Positions 32,951-45,059 of a stretch of 64,000 nt of DNA are shown piece after piece. Source of the DNA: Mantis religiosa (lineage: Eukaryota; Arthropoda; Insecta; Mantodea; Mantidae). The stretch lies in the NCBI GenBank assembly GCA_030765055.1, contig CM060950.1:270133581-270197580 (forward strand), written 5' to 3'. Under the pieces are notes generated by a model, which saw only the letters and a list, made by a program, of their open reading frames with translations, searched no databases and was not told where the DNA came from. Each line of letters begins with the position of its first letter. Within the stretch, counting starts at the first letter, position 1. Both the position numbers and the translations under genes were made by a program.

Positions 32951-34030
32951 ATGACTAAACCTTAAGGCTACAGCATTCTCTAAATTTTATTTTGTTAAAA
33001 ATGAAATATTTAATACACGAAGCCTACAAATATTTATGTAGAATAACACGAAACAGAGAAATAACCATTTGTAAGGGTAGTTTATCTGTGAGTTCTGGCG
33101 ATTATATACTTTTTTGCATTAACAACGGTAAATATCAACGCCATCGTGTGACAAAATTTAATCACGTGCCATAAATATACTGAAATGGGAGCTGTTGTAT
33201 ATAAACGCACCTAAAGCTCATTGGTCTGCGCGGGCTTTGAATCCCTGACCCAAATATGAGTACGCCAGAATCTAACCAGCTGGGACTTCAAGACTTCTAT
33301 AATTATTAAAATATTTAAGGCAAAATTGCTTAAGTAATGAGGGAAATCGATTATGCTAAACCAGGAAGAGAAACTTGTACAAAAGGATATTTATACGTCG
33401 CCTGTTTTTGTATTGCTTCAAATTTCCACGGACGTTGACAAGCGTTGTGGAACATGTGGTTATGCAGTGCAATCTTCCGACAGTGACCGCTACTACGTAT
33501 TTCACATCTTACTGTACAGATGGCAGCCCAAAAATGCTATTAACTTATTGATTTCAAAATAGCTAGTAAGTATATAAAACAAGACAAGGCTAATTAAAAG
33601 AAATTGACGTACCTAACTATAAACCATTAAAATGTACATTTCACTATGTAGACGAACTAGGTATTTCGTTCTTCCACTGTATAGATGACAAAACAGGGAC
33701 GTTGTTCCCTTTGTGTTTTAAGATCGAAATAATATATTTCAACTGGAAAAAGATTCAGAGGAAATAATATGCAAAAACCTATAACATTAATATGTAGAAA
33801 TGCCATTTTTATTTTACAGCTGTAGTTTATGATTTAAGCACGCAATTTGTCCAAAATGAAGTTCCCTGGTGAGCTAGAGCCTCCATTGTAGGTTTAAATG
33901 TGGAATTTCTAACGTAGCCGACTTTCAATTTAATGACGTCTTAATTTTTGGAAGGGAGGTCAGATTTTTATTGTTCTGACGCTCCCTGGATTGAGTTGCC
34001 CATTGAAACATATGTATGACACGAAAGCTA
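32951..34030. other. Anonymous AT-rich DNA
   Basis: Mostly featureless. A short block near 33500-33530 (TTTCACATCTTACTGTACAG) resembles part of family Z near 42360 and may be a small fragment of it. Confidence 0.4.
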
Positions 34031-34880
34031 ATTTTTATTCTATGTATCATCGCAAAAGTTTGGTAGCAGATCGTAGGCTCTGTGGTGGGGATTGATGCCA
34101 CAGAGGGCGCTGTCCTTACGAGTGCAAATGTTTGGGTCTAAGCGTTCCGTCGGTAATGTCGTTAGCTTCTATTTCAGCTTGCTCCTTGATAGTGAGGGGC
34201 GGCATCGAGTCCTTGTAAGAATCGAAGCTTTCATTTGTACAAGTTCTCGCATGTTACAAACGAAAATATTGCAAGTTCTTGGATCATGCCCTAAGTTGCG
34301 AATCGGGAACACTCACCAAATTACCAAAAAAAACCTCCCCTGTGTTTGACAGCAAGTTCTCGGATACCATAAGCGAGGGGAACATTTGCTGTATTTGATG
34401 CAAGTGCTCGGGGTCGCTAGAATTGATGCCTCTGACGTTCACCGTGTAAAGTGTCGCGGGTTCGGGTCCCGCCCTAGGCGTTGTGTATATGTGTACAGTG
34501 AACATGTGTAATAACACAGAAAAAAATACAAACGATGAAAACAAGGAAAATGAAATATATACCTAATCTTACTTAAAATTTTGAGATCATTTACTTCTTT
34601 TCGAAAACAACTTCTTGGGCACTACAAACGAGAGCATTTGCCTGTATTTTTGTGCAAGTACTCGTGGTGCTAGAGCGGACGAATCTGGCGTTCCCCAGGG
34701 TAAAGCCTCGCGGGTACGACACGCTCATTGGGCATTTTCTTGATGTGTACTACCTTTATGTGTAAAAATGAAGAAAGATAACATTTAAATAACCTTTCTG
34801 TGTATGTGGTCACTATGCTGTGGTGTTTCTGAGGAGGAACACATTTTATTTCAAACAAGGAAATGGTGAACATACTTTAA
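34031..34880 (+). repeat. Two or three related tRNA-like repeat units
   Basis: Two blocks share the order ATTTGC-TGTATTTGATGCAAGTGCTCG (34388-34410) and CATTTGCCTGTATTTTTGTG (34630-34652), then an A-box-like TGGTGCTAGAGCGGACG (second unit, 34667) and GTAAAG(T/C)..CGCGGGTTCGGGTCCCG (34445-34475; B-box-like; decayed in the second). A third weaker unit may start near 34230. They look like another degenerate SINE family. Confidence 0.45.
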
Positions 34881-35784
34881 GGCAGTGCCACAACATATAG
34901 CAATAAAGCATTGAATTATGGGACAACCAAAAGAATTCAGTCATTACTGTCCACTTGCTTATACGTCGTAATAATTATATTAATATCAGCAAGTAAGTCA
35001 TAGGACAATAGTACATTATTTTCTTTGTCAAATTCACAGCAACAGGACTTTACATATAACTACCCTACAATTTATATAGTATGGTGCACTTGGAAAAAAA
35101 TAGTATGTCAGCAATATGAATATGAATTTTGTTTCGAATTTATAACAGTTATTCTTTGTCGTTACACATCTCGTAATGTACATTCTTTCTCCCCTAATTT
35201 AGTAATTTAAATATATGAATCCGTATATAAAATAATTGTTTGGAAACAGACCGATAACCTTGAGATGTAAGCAGGTCCATTACTCCTAAACAATATACAC
35301 GATGTTCATTTCTATTTCTGGAATTACCGCGCAAAATTTGACCTCATCATTAGCATTACTGGTGGAGCGAGTTTATGTACGATTCCACTATCGGCTTGCA
35401 ATCGTACTTGATGTGCTGAGAGCAGCTTTGAGGCTCCCTCTACCGGCAGGTAAATATATTACTTAAGAGATGGGTCCTGCCAGCGTAATATAAAGATGCG
35501 TAATTTCGCCTAGTGCATAGATACGGTAGCTGCTCTAGTTTGTTTTAATGAATGTGAACACTAAATGACGGATAAATGCACATAATATCTTGTAATTAGA
35601 TATTTCTCTGTAAAGATATATAACTTAATATAATTTAATAAAGGAATATCAAATTAATAACAGTATCAGTTTCAAAACGTTATAGTAAAGAAACAGATTC
35701 TTTGTCATTTCAAAAGTGCACATAGCATCAAACAATGAATTAATAAATGAATGAAGGAATTACTGAATGAATTAAACGTTTAAT
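34881..35784. other. Anonymous AT-rich DNA
   Basis: Nothing recognised. Confidence 0.45.
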
Positions 35785-35838
35785 ATGATACTGAAATGAG
35801 TCCAGGTTCCCTAGAGCTAGGAGTTACCCGACATTAGT
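35785..35838 (-). mobile_element. SINE family 1 tail fragment
   Basis: GAAATGAGTCCAGGTTCCCT ... GGAGTTACCCGACATTAGTC is the reverse complement of the family 1 body (13330-13385). Head and tail are missing. Poly-T/AT-rich DNA follows. Confidence 0.6.
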
Positions 35839-36139
35839 CTGTTTTTATTTTTTTTATTTTATCATTGGCATCACAAACATTTCCAACAGTTTATAATGAT
35901 TCATTTTTAAATATTTATAAGAATAAGTTTAGAATAACAAATAAATAATAAATGTATTATATTATCGAAAACCCCCAGGTCAGTTCCTGGTTTTGAACAA
36001 CATATCTTTTGTTTACAACACTTGAACATTTTAAATATTTGATTCATGACTCTCCGAACCTTTTTGTAGGTGATTTTAGTTATGAAAAGGATATACTCAG
36101 TTTGAAACAATTTAGTTATGCGTCAAATGTATTAATGTG
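35839..36139 (-). other. AT-rich flank, possible second LINE 3' end
   Basis: A T-rich run at 35840-35862 followed by CATTGGCATCACAAACATTT resembles in outline the end of the LINE at 36140-36175 (ATTTTTTATAAACATTCAGG then ATCACAAAGG). This may be the tail of another copy, but the evidence is thin. Confidence 0.25.
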
Positions 36140-36283
36140 TAAGTTTTTTTATTTTTTATAAACATTCAGGATCACAAAGGGGAAAGGTAGAGTGGGAGGG
36201 CTGGTTTTACTTTATTTATTCATGTGTGGTTACATTTTGTTGCAACATTTTAGAAAGAATCGGTGTGCGCACCCTTGCAAAAG

Positions 36284-37646
36284 TTAGCAAGTGAGATCTA
36301 GTTGATCATTTAAATCGGTCCATACCTCATGATATCTACGCATTTTGTATCGCTCTGCTCTGAGCCACTTTTTGAATGCAAATAAATTAGGATAATCTGC
36401 ACTCAGGCAATAATGGTAGAAAGCCATTATCAACCACATTTGTGTCCGTGCAGTGTTGCCTTTCTTAATGTTCCAGGATAGAATTATTGACACTGTTGTA
36501 TATTCCGCCCTGCTTCCAACCAGCACGCCGATTTTATGTTTAGTCCATTTCCAGATCTCAGATATGTTTTTGCAGGTGGTAATTCTGTGTATCTGCGTGT
36601 CCACTTTTCTACAACGTTTACACCATGGGACTATTGCTAAATTATGTTTACATTTCTTTAATTCCGTTGGGATTAGTTCGTTCACAAAGAAGTACACGGA
36701 CACTTTCCAATCAAGAGGAACGTAAGTTTTTTGAAAAATTTTCCATATGCGATGCTATGTTGTATTTGGATATTTTGCAACAATTGCTGGCACAGTCAAA
36801 TACTCTTTTAACAACTCGATGTACAATTGTTTGGTCGTAAGGCATCCTGACTCCGTTGTAATCAACGGCAATAGATGTTCATAGTCCTTTACTACCTGTC
36901 GAAATGCAGAAGGTGGGGTCGTATCTGAGGACGTCAGGTAATGACAAAAGTCCATGTCCTGACGACTTCCCTGTCCATTGAGTGCGCCCAAAACAGAACG
37001 CAATAACAGCGCTCTGCACCTCACGTACACATCTGTTAGATTCCAGCCTCCTTCAGTTATTTTCCGTCGTAACTGAGTTCGGGCTACTTTGTAGAACTGA
37101 TTCCGCCAAATATAATAACCGATTGCCCGTTCCAAACACTGAGAGTATTTTTGGTGCATTGGTATTACCTGCGCCGCGTACCATATTTTGGCTAAAACAA
37201 ACGTGTTCACATGCCAAATTTTTTGAACTAGATTTAAGTTTGTGTTAACTGGGACTGCATGAGGTAAATGCAGGTATTAACCATTCGCGCCCAATTCCTC
37301 TCAATTAGGTCTTCCAGCTTTGAGGTGAAGGTCAGCCCTAAGACTTTTAACGCCCTACTGCGGATAAACAGAGCATCTTCCATTGTCCAATCATTCAATG
37401 TTAGCAGCTGGGATTTGTCAAAGTTGATTTGTGCTCCGGACGCCCTTTGGTATTCGTTTAACAATGGTGTAACAGCATTAAAGTCTCCCGAATGAGTATC
37501 AGGGTGACATCATCCGCATAAACGAAAATTCTCTCACCACTCGAAGGATGGGCTCTCTGTGCAAGGATATTCGTCATACCTCGAATCAGCGGTTCTACAC
37601 ACAAGGTGTAGAGAAGCATCGATAATGGACATCCCTGCCGTATAGA
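36284..37646 (-). pseudogene. LINE ORF2, RT end and C-terminal Cys/His box
   Basis: Continues ORF2 after the stop. SIRQGCPLSMLLYTLCVEPLI (motif B' region) and VYADDVTLIL (motif C at 37509-37520, catalytic YADD kept) are in the first frame, which breaks near 37450. Next come NEYQRASGAQINFDKSQLL and LKVLGLTFT (RT thumb region) in a second frame, WYAAQVIPMHQKY in a third, and the C-terminal part to 36284, with a Cys/His box (WCKRCRKVDTQIHRITTC). At least three frame changes show long decay. The YADD survives while motif A has lost its Asp. Confidence 0.8.
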
Positions 37647-39578
37647 TTACAGGATCGGTACTGGTTGCGTGTAAAATCCATTTATTTGAATTCTCGAATG
37701 CGCCTTGTCATAGATGCGTTTAATGAGGCTTTGAAAGTCCACAGAAAATCCAAATTGTCTTAAAACTGCCCAAAGATAGCCATGATGAACCTTGTGAAAG
37801 GCGCTTGTGAATTCCAGGGCTAAAATTGCCGCAGTCAAGTCTGAGTCCTGCTCACAAGCAATAATAGTATCCCGGAGTGTCATGAGAATGTGCGTAATTC
37901 TCCTTTCTGGAATACCGCATGTCTGTCCCGGTCCAATGACATTTGACAGAACTGCCCGCACACGATTGGCAATTATCTTGTTGAACAACTTAAAATCGGC
38001 ATTAAGTAGTGTAATAGGACGATATTCGGTGAATGTTCTTGCCGCTGAATGTTTGGGTATTAAAACAATAATTCCTTCGTTGAAACCAGACATTTCACTC
38101 TCGTTCCGTTGCAACTCTAACATCACTCCAAGCAGTGTGTCTTTTACAGTCTCCCAGTTCTCTTTGTAAAACCGGTAGCCGTGGCCATCTACTCCCGGTG
38201 CCGATGTCATGCTGGCTGATTTGAGTGCCGTCCATAGTTCTGTCAAGGTTATTTCCGCATTTAATGCCTCATTATCTTCTGGTGATAGTTGTTCCACAAT
38301 GTTCTTGTAAACATTTTGCTGTGCTGCAACATCGACTTCCGTTTTCCCAAATTTGGAAGAAAAGAAATTGTAAGCCTCTGCTAATATATCTCGTGTTGTG
38401 GTCAGTAGTTCTCCAGATGTGGATTCCAAAGCAGAGATATATTTCTGCGTTCCGCGGCACTTTTCAGACGCAATGTGATAGAGCGAGGTTTTCTCTTCAC
38501 ACTGTAGCGAGTTCTCTCCCGCTCGTTGTAGTGTTCCCCTACAGAGTTCTTCCTGAAGTGAACAAATTTTCTTCTTTATTGCTTCGATGTGATGCGTCAC
38601 AGTTTCTCCACCTTGTTGCCTCCTTTGTTGTTGGTATCTATCGTTAAGCAGTTCATAGTAATAATGCAAATACTTTCTTCTATCCTTTGCCTTCTCTATG
38701 CCTTCACTCTTGTAAAAATTGCGTATGGCAGGCTTCAGAGTGAACAGCCACTGATGTAACTTGTTGGCGGTTCTACTCTTCGCGGTTCGAGTCCAGCTTA
38801 TCCACCTCTGTTGAAACTTGGATTTAAGCATCGTATCCTGTAAGAGGGCATTGTTTAATTTCCAGGAGCCTCTTCCAATCGGTGGTGGTCTTTCGGTGTG
38901 CATTATTTTCATGATCAATGCATGATGATCGCTAAATGGCACTGGTCTCACTTGGATGTCCTGAACCTGTGATGTCATCGTCTCACTTACGTAAAATCTA
39001 TCTATTCGCGAAGCAGCAGAGTTACGATGGAAGGTAAACTCGACATAGTTGGCATGTTTCTTTTCCCATGCATCCTGCAGTTTTAAAGACTTACACAGAC
39101 TATCTAACACTGGCGAGGGGTAATATTGGCCCTTCTGGTCTTTTGCACTAACCACACAATTAAAATCCCCTCCGAAAACCAATTTGTCGTACCGATGGCG
39201 CAAAAGGAAAGGCAACTCTTTGGCAAGAAAGTCTTCCCTTTCCTTACGTCTGTTGGAACCTGAAGGTAAATATTCGTTTACTAGTAAAAGATTATTATCC
39301 GTTAATAAGGAAGTAATTCGGCCACTCGCATGTTTTTCCGTAAACTGCACCCCCGGAGACGAGCGATAAACTGTGGCGGTGCCCCGTTGCTCCTCACCCA
39401 CATTGGAAACAAAATTATACCTCGGGCCAAAAAAGTTTAAGTGGGGTTCATTTTTCTCTTGCAAAAACAAAAAATAAAGGTCGTGCTCAAATGTGAAATC
39501 CCGTACCAACGCTTGTTTGGTTCTACTACGTAAACAATTCACATTCACCGTCGCAAATGTCCGAAGAATCACTACCAT
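37647..39578 (-). pseudogene. LINE ORF2, endonuclease and first part of RT
   Basis: ATG at 39578 starts MVVILRTFATVNVNCLRS. The AP endonuclease motifs follow: FLQEKNEP (usual catalytic Glu), GGDFNCVV, ASRIDRFYVS and FSDHHALIM (final Asp-His pair). The RT begins near SAPGVDGHGYRFYKENW and EYRPITLLNADFKLFNKIIANR. Motif A reads ILALEFTSAFHKVHH: the catalytic Asp before FTSAF is Glu and the second Asp is His. A TAA at 37647-37649 falls between PVPIL and SIRQGCPLS; the codon upstream and downstream are in the same frame, so a single substitution explains it. The protein would cut target DNA and prime reverse transcription there. Confidence 0.85.
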
Positions 39579-39629
39579 AAGGAGGAACACTGAAGGAAGC
39601 AGTGTTTCACCACGTACTTAATCATCCAA

Positions 39630-40795
39630 TCACTGTTCCACAGATGTATGAGTCTTTTTTGCCTTACGCTCTGTTGCAGTCTTTTTTCGTTTTTCCAATC
39701 GCGGGTCACGTCGACTCACTTCGCCACTACGTAACGTACTCCTGGACTCCAATCCACGTTCACACACTAAATCCTCAGAGTCCATTTCCTCTTCTGAAAT
39801 CGTCGGAGACGGTGGCATGTCAGTTGTTCGTGAAGCAGGATCTATGGTTTGCCGTAGGACCTCCACAGGTTCTTCGTTCTCCAACTCGGGCACTGCACAT
39901 TCCTCCCCTATCCCCTTGGTACTCAGAGGTGACTTCACACTTGTTGGAGAGACTAGAGTAGACACTGGCGCAGAGTGTTCCAAGGTTACAGCAGACACTT
40001 CCGGACTACACTTATCTTCTTCGGACTGTCTGAGGGGTGGAAAGTCTGTTGCCACAATTGTCTGTTCACCTTCCTCCTGCTCTGTGCTTTGAGTCGGTAA
40101 TTGGCGGTCATTATTAATTGTCTCTTCCCCTGAGGTCAGCGGTATTCGTGGTGTTGGCAAATTCCCCGTTAACAGCTTGGCCCATGTAGTCGGCTCCGAA
40201 GCAGTAGTCGGTGTTCTAGGAACGAATCTGCGGGAACACTGATTACGTAAATGACCAGCGGCATGACAAATGGCACAAGTGATGGGTTGGTCAGGGTAAC
40301 TCAATAATGCGGAGTAACCATCAATATTCAAAAAAGAAGGAATATGCTTTTTAGGAGCATAGTAACGGAACGAACGCCATTAGAAACCTTATAGCGAAAT
40401 GTTTCATTCCAAACATCTTCCTTCACCTATAACACAGCACCGTATGGCTCCAAAGCTCCCATCAACTTCCTATTGTCGAAATTCAAGGGTAAATTGAACA
40501 CTTTCACCATCCGTCGTCCAAATCCAGCTACATCAATAATCATCTTAGTGCGCTGCCCGTTTGACAGTACAAAACTAGCTTCCCCATTTGACTGTGTCAG
40601 TACTCTTGTGACGAGCTCTGGCGTTGTGCATTTAATAAAAATTTGTCTGGAAATTCCATTTACCTGCAAACCTGTGACGTCAGTTTCATCCAATTTTAGT
40701 GTTTAAAAAATCCACTCATGAATTTCATATGCAGTCGGTCGAATGATGTCACGTTCAACAAAGGTAACAACTAATGTCGTTGGTCGGTTTTCCAT
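39630..40795 (-). pseudogene. LINE ORF1, RNA-binding protein, broken
   Basis: ATG at 40795 (MENRPTTLVVTFVERDIIRP) opens the frame. A TAA follows HEWIF near 40705, then the frame runs through an RRM-like region (GFGRRMVKVFNLPLNFDN, MGALEPYGAVL) to a TAG near 40427, and after a further frame change through KHIPSFLNIDGYSALLSY to a knuckle CAICHAAGHLRNQC and a long acidic/Ser-rich tail ending at 39630. The order of an RRM-like fold, an IPS block and one CCHC knuckle is that of Tx1/L1-like ORF1 proteins, which coat LINE RNA. Two stops and one frame change show that it is inactive. ORF2 begins about 50 bases downstream. Confidence 0.75.
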
Positions 40796-41000
40796 TATTA
40801 TTTCTGTCTTATGTAGTAGTAAATGTCAATATACAACGAGACTACTATTACTAGCAGTATTCGACGAACACAAACATTACGTATCACTATTCATTAGGCA
40901 ACACGTATGCTGACGTAAACACGCTTAGCAGCACCCGTGTGTGCCCTTCCCTCTCGCCGGACAGCGAGCAACTGTGTCTTCGTAGGTTAAGGGAGAAGCG

Positions 41001-41098
41001 TGGAAAGAGCCTTATCCGGGTAACTCATACTTAGCGAGATTCGAACTCGAGACCTCGTGAGTGTATGGCACACACGCTACCTCACACCACGGAGGGGT
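41001..41098 (-). mobile_element. SINE family 1 head fragment
   Basis: Minus-strand reading gives CTCCGTGGTGTGAGGTAGC, a diverged A-box region, then CGAGTTCGAATCTCGC (B box) and GTTACCCGGATAAGG. The body and poly-A are missing. Confidence 0.65.
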
Positions 41099-41829
41099 CA
41101 AGAAACAAATAATTTATATTATATATTTATAACAGTTGCTTATTATGTTTATTACTTCTAAATGGGACCGTCACCTTATAGCATCGAGTATTTGTCATTT
41201 TGTGAGTAACTGATCTTGTATCTTGTAAATGTCTGATTCACCTATTGGTTTTAAAAAACATAAGGATACGAACATTAATAAAGACATTTTAATTAACCGT
41301 GACAATGACAAAAAATTATATCATATACTGATAAAAGTAAGACGTTTATGTTGCAAACAAAAGTATGTCAATTTGACGGTGGCAGGACACTTTTGGCATG
41401 ACGCTCCGAGGGACTTGTCTGAATGCTGGATAGCGTTGCATAAACTCCTCTATGCAGCGGTTTAATTTATATTTATTTGTCGCACCAATTTTAATGCCGG
41501 TACGAATGTAGCATTCAACCTTGAAGACGCGGTGCTCTGTCTACATATCCAACTTTAGAGTAGAAACGTGCTACTTTATATATGTACTAGAGTGATAACC
41601 AGGACTACCTTAAAGAGGGGTGAAAGGCAAGGCCGGTTGTATTAGCACAATCACATTCAGAGCGTTGTAGTTAGCTACTGTTCCGCAAGCATTACCGCTT
41701 CTCCTGCAGAGAATACAATGTTATTATCGAAACATTGTTTCCACTTAACGTCTCCATTGTTAGTTAGGTTTAACGGACCTTTAAGCTCTAAAATATTTCT
41801 GTTGACTTTATCTGGAGAAGCTGTTTCGC
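41099..41829. repeat. Family Z-linked segment, partner of 55520-55745
   Basis: 41335-41565 (AAGACGTTTATGTTGCAAAC ... TCTACATATCCAACTT) matches the reverse complement of 55520-55745. The stretch from 41220 can be read as a short peptide shared with the partner (KQKYVNLTVAGHF here, KQKYVNFAVPDTF there), which suggests an old coding remnant. The rest is anonymous. Confidence 0.65.
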
Positions 41830-44800
41830 GCCCAACAGCTTCTCATTAAAATTTAAGTAAATCCTGGGATGGGCCAATATTTGGAATGCAACGGTATTTT
41901 ATGTGACGTTCACTGTGCCATTAAATTTAATAAATTAAAGAGGCTTATAAATACGGTATAGAAATTTCATTCGTATTTGTTTACAAAATCATCTAAAGCT
42001 TTAATATTGATAAGCTTAATATGGAATATTAATGTACCTAGTAAGGATTATACTTCCTAAATAAACGAGTTTCATCAAGTTCGGCAAACAAACACTCGTA
42101 AAATCTCTTCATTCAACACTCGGTTATGCATATTGATAATATTTTATCGTGAAATAATATTTAGTACATTAATAGGTTATTTTCATTGCTAAGACCATAT
42201 TAACAGACATGTTAAACAATTAACAGAAAAAAAGTTAAAAAAGCGATGTGTTACAGCCGCTACATGTAACGTTTCAAATTGCCGCTGTCTTGCCATGCTT
42301 GTCTGTGTTATTGATTCAGCCGCACTGCCGTCTTACTAAGCAGACCAGAGTTAGGTATTTCTTTATGTTACTGTACAGATGGTAGCACAAAGATTCTACT
42401 CTCAGTTTTAACTGTGACAGTTAGTGGTAAGATAAAAGTACCCCACTCGCATTCACGATATCACGGGTTCGATCCCCGTCAACCTTGCACTCCTAGTTAC
42501 GGTTTACCGTTGTGACATTGCGTACTTACGTAAAACTAAATAAGTAAATAAAATGTGAAATACTCCGTCCTGGTATCTAATTTCTTACACCAGGATGTTA
42601 TTCTAAATTTTACATGCATTCATTAACTTCATAGCACAAAATTAAATTGCATTAATTCTTCAGATTAATTTAACTTTAACTAATTTATAAAAAATAAAGA
42701 AAAACAATATGACAAAACAAAAAGACAGACTTATTCCACTACTATGTTCAAGTATCAAAAATAGGCAATAAGAAAACGTAAAATGTATTAATTTAACATA
42801 TTTTTCCATAAAATTCTTCTATATCTAAATATTTTTATATTATCAGGCGAATTACAGATTCTTTTAAGATACTTCAAACAACAAATAATTTAAAAGCTCC
42901 TTTTATTAACTAATTTCTTATTAAGCATATTAAACGATTAAACTTTTACCAATCTTAAACTTTTTAATTAAATTGCATGTATAAAACAAAAACAAATCAC
43001 TTTAGTATCTTACAATTCATCAAAATCTTACATGGATAAACTACTTAATCCAGCACTACAAACTCGAATCAGGTATATTACTCTTATTTTCTATTTACCC
43101 TATACAGGTAAATCGCATTTAAAGTACTGGTAGCCAGTACTCACCGTAATCCTTATATTAAAATAAAAATATTACGCATACTGAATCTCATTAACATTAA
43201 ATAGGCTATTTAATTAAGTATTTCGTGTTTCTAACGAAACTTATAATGCCCTTACAATTGCCATTATCCATATATAAACATTAGTACCGTTATTAATAAC
43301 TACTATAATTCACAATACTTCTCTATTACTATTATATAACACATTGCTTAAACACCTCTAGGACACTAATCATCCTTGTAAACTATAACTTCATTTATCT
43401 AAATACAAAATATACTGATACAAGTAGCAACTTATTTCTACAACTTCTAGGCAATTCCCTTTCCCACTAAACATAAAAGCATCACTTAGAACAATCACCT
43501 TTTCCACTAACCATCTCTTCACCTCTTCCACCTTACCACACTCCTAGCACCATCTGAAGGTTTCACCACCTCACTACCCTTATCCTCTTTTCTCCTACTC
43601 CTTCTCAAACTATATGTTCTATAGTACTTACACTACGATTTGTTTACTTAATTTTTCCTAATTCCATTCCTTATCATTTTGAGGTCTGCTCTAGGTTTTG
43701 TGGTATATAGCATTGCCGAACAGGTGGTGCTGATGTAAACGCTGTTCTGGGTGCTGTGCGACATTGTGTGGTCGTTCTCAAGTAATGTCGCTTGGCGATA
43801 TCGCCCCGCAGTGCTAAGGAGTTCTCGCGTCCCTGTGGCTATCTATCCTAAAACACTTCAAGTCTTCGTCCTAGGAGGGATTGTTTGGGCAGCAATAGAT
43901 CTGTGTGGATGTTTGTCTACATTGTCTGTCGTCTAAAGCTCTATAGGGCCGCAGTTTAACTGTTTTTGCACACAGGTGTTGTGTAGCGTCATATAGTAAA
44001 TATAAATAGAATTGACTGAAAACTCCATTGGCATAGTCAGGCTTTGAACAACAATTCTTCACATTTGTGTGCTGCAGCTCTGATTAGCTAACCTAACATA
44101 GCAAAAGCCGACAACTCTTTAAAATGTTCTACTGGTTTGCAGTATATGCTTGCTGTTTACTTATAAGAAACAGCAGTATTGTATTCCACCCAAAATTCGG
44201 TACCTAGCTTGCACCACCGCTATCACCGATTACCCCTTACATGTAAAACTTCTAGATAATATGTATTTTCTCAATATTGCACATAAGGATTTTAATTAGT
44301 TACATGTACTTAAGTTAGTTTCATTCCAAATGTAACTGATACACTGTATTTGCTGGGAATGTCTTCACAAATACTATTTCAATAGCTTTTGCGTAAATAT
44401 TACACCATAAGGCTTACACAAAGTCTTGTCAAAATAAAAATTATAAAAGACACAAACATTTTGGGGAAATAATGATTTCCGAGGTATTTTCAGCTATTTG
44501 TTTATATTTTCGAAAATGTATGTTACTCTCAAGTAAAAAAAGCACGATTAACGACTTCCTATTTCCTGGCCATACAAAGGGAATAGAATATCAAATCCAT
44601 CACTGAGCGGTTAGATCTAATACATCAATAAAGCAATGGGTTTTTTATAGTGGGTTTTTCTTGGCCACAGTTGAATGTTGGGTATGTTAATTACTTCCCC
44701 GAAGTTGCTGTCCTTCCATTCATCAATAACAGTGTTATTCACTATTAGAATATATTTAGTTACAATAGCCTTCAATAATATGGTTTTATTTAATCTAATG

Positions 44801-44985
44801 ATACTTGTGTTTTAGCAGGAAAGGCACAGAGGACAACGAAAAGCTAGAAGCACCGCATCCCTAAGAATTTCAAGGAAACAAGTACAAAACAAGCTAAAAT
44901 TGACAAAAGCTTTATATTGACTCTGGGAACGTTTACAAAATTAATTCGCGATTATCCACGGTAGCGTGAAGATTTGACTGCAGCT
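41830..44985 (+). repeat. Repeat family Z, copy B
   Basis: 41830-44650 is a direct repeat of copy A (30235-32950). From about 42740 to 44985 it is also mirrored by copy C at 55740-57950; over the best part (43680-44220) I count only about one difference in 30 bases. A decayed tRNA-like head on the minus strand is near 44090-44020. At 42423-42485 a tRNA-like B box (GGGTTCGATCCCCG) is present that copy A lacks. The end at about 44985 lies inside TTATCCACGGTAGCGTGAAG. Confidence 0.85.
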
Positions 44986-45059
44986 GAAGCAGCTTTACAG
45001 CTTTCAGTCATCATTCTCTTTTATTTAAATGAAAGTTACTAATTGTAGCTTCAATCGTC
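44986..45059. other. Junction DNA
   Basis: Short unassigned stretch between families Z and Y. Confidence 0.3.

Larger units (their letters stand above)
36140..40990 (-). mobile_element. APE-type LINE, L1/Tx1-like, decayed but nearly full length
   Basis: A two-ORF non-LTR retrotransposon on the minus strand: ORF1 (40795 to 39630) with an RRM-like region and a CCHC knuckle, ORF2 (39578 to about 36284) with an AP-type endonuclease, RT and C-terminal Cys/His box, then a short A-rich 3' end near 36145. The 5' end is placed near 40990 only because a SINE fragment begins there. Coding breaks are few for its length. The Tx1 or L1-related clade assignment comes from the ORF1 layout and ORF2 motifs and is tentative. 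Confidence 0.8.

Noticed and set aside
43751..43936. 61-codon frame repeated with changes in family Z copies
   Set aside because: It lies in the SINE-like end of family Z. The similarity between copies is explained by repeat descent, and no protein-level constraint is visible.
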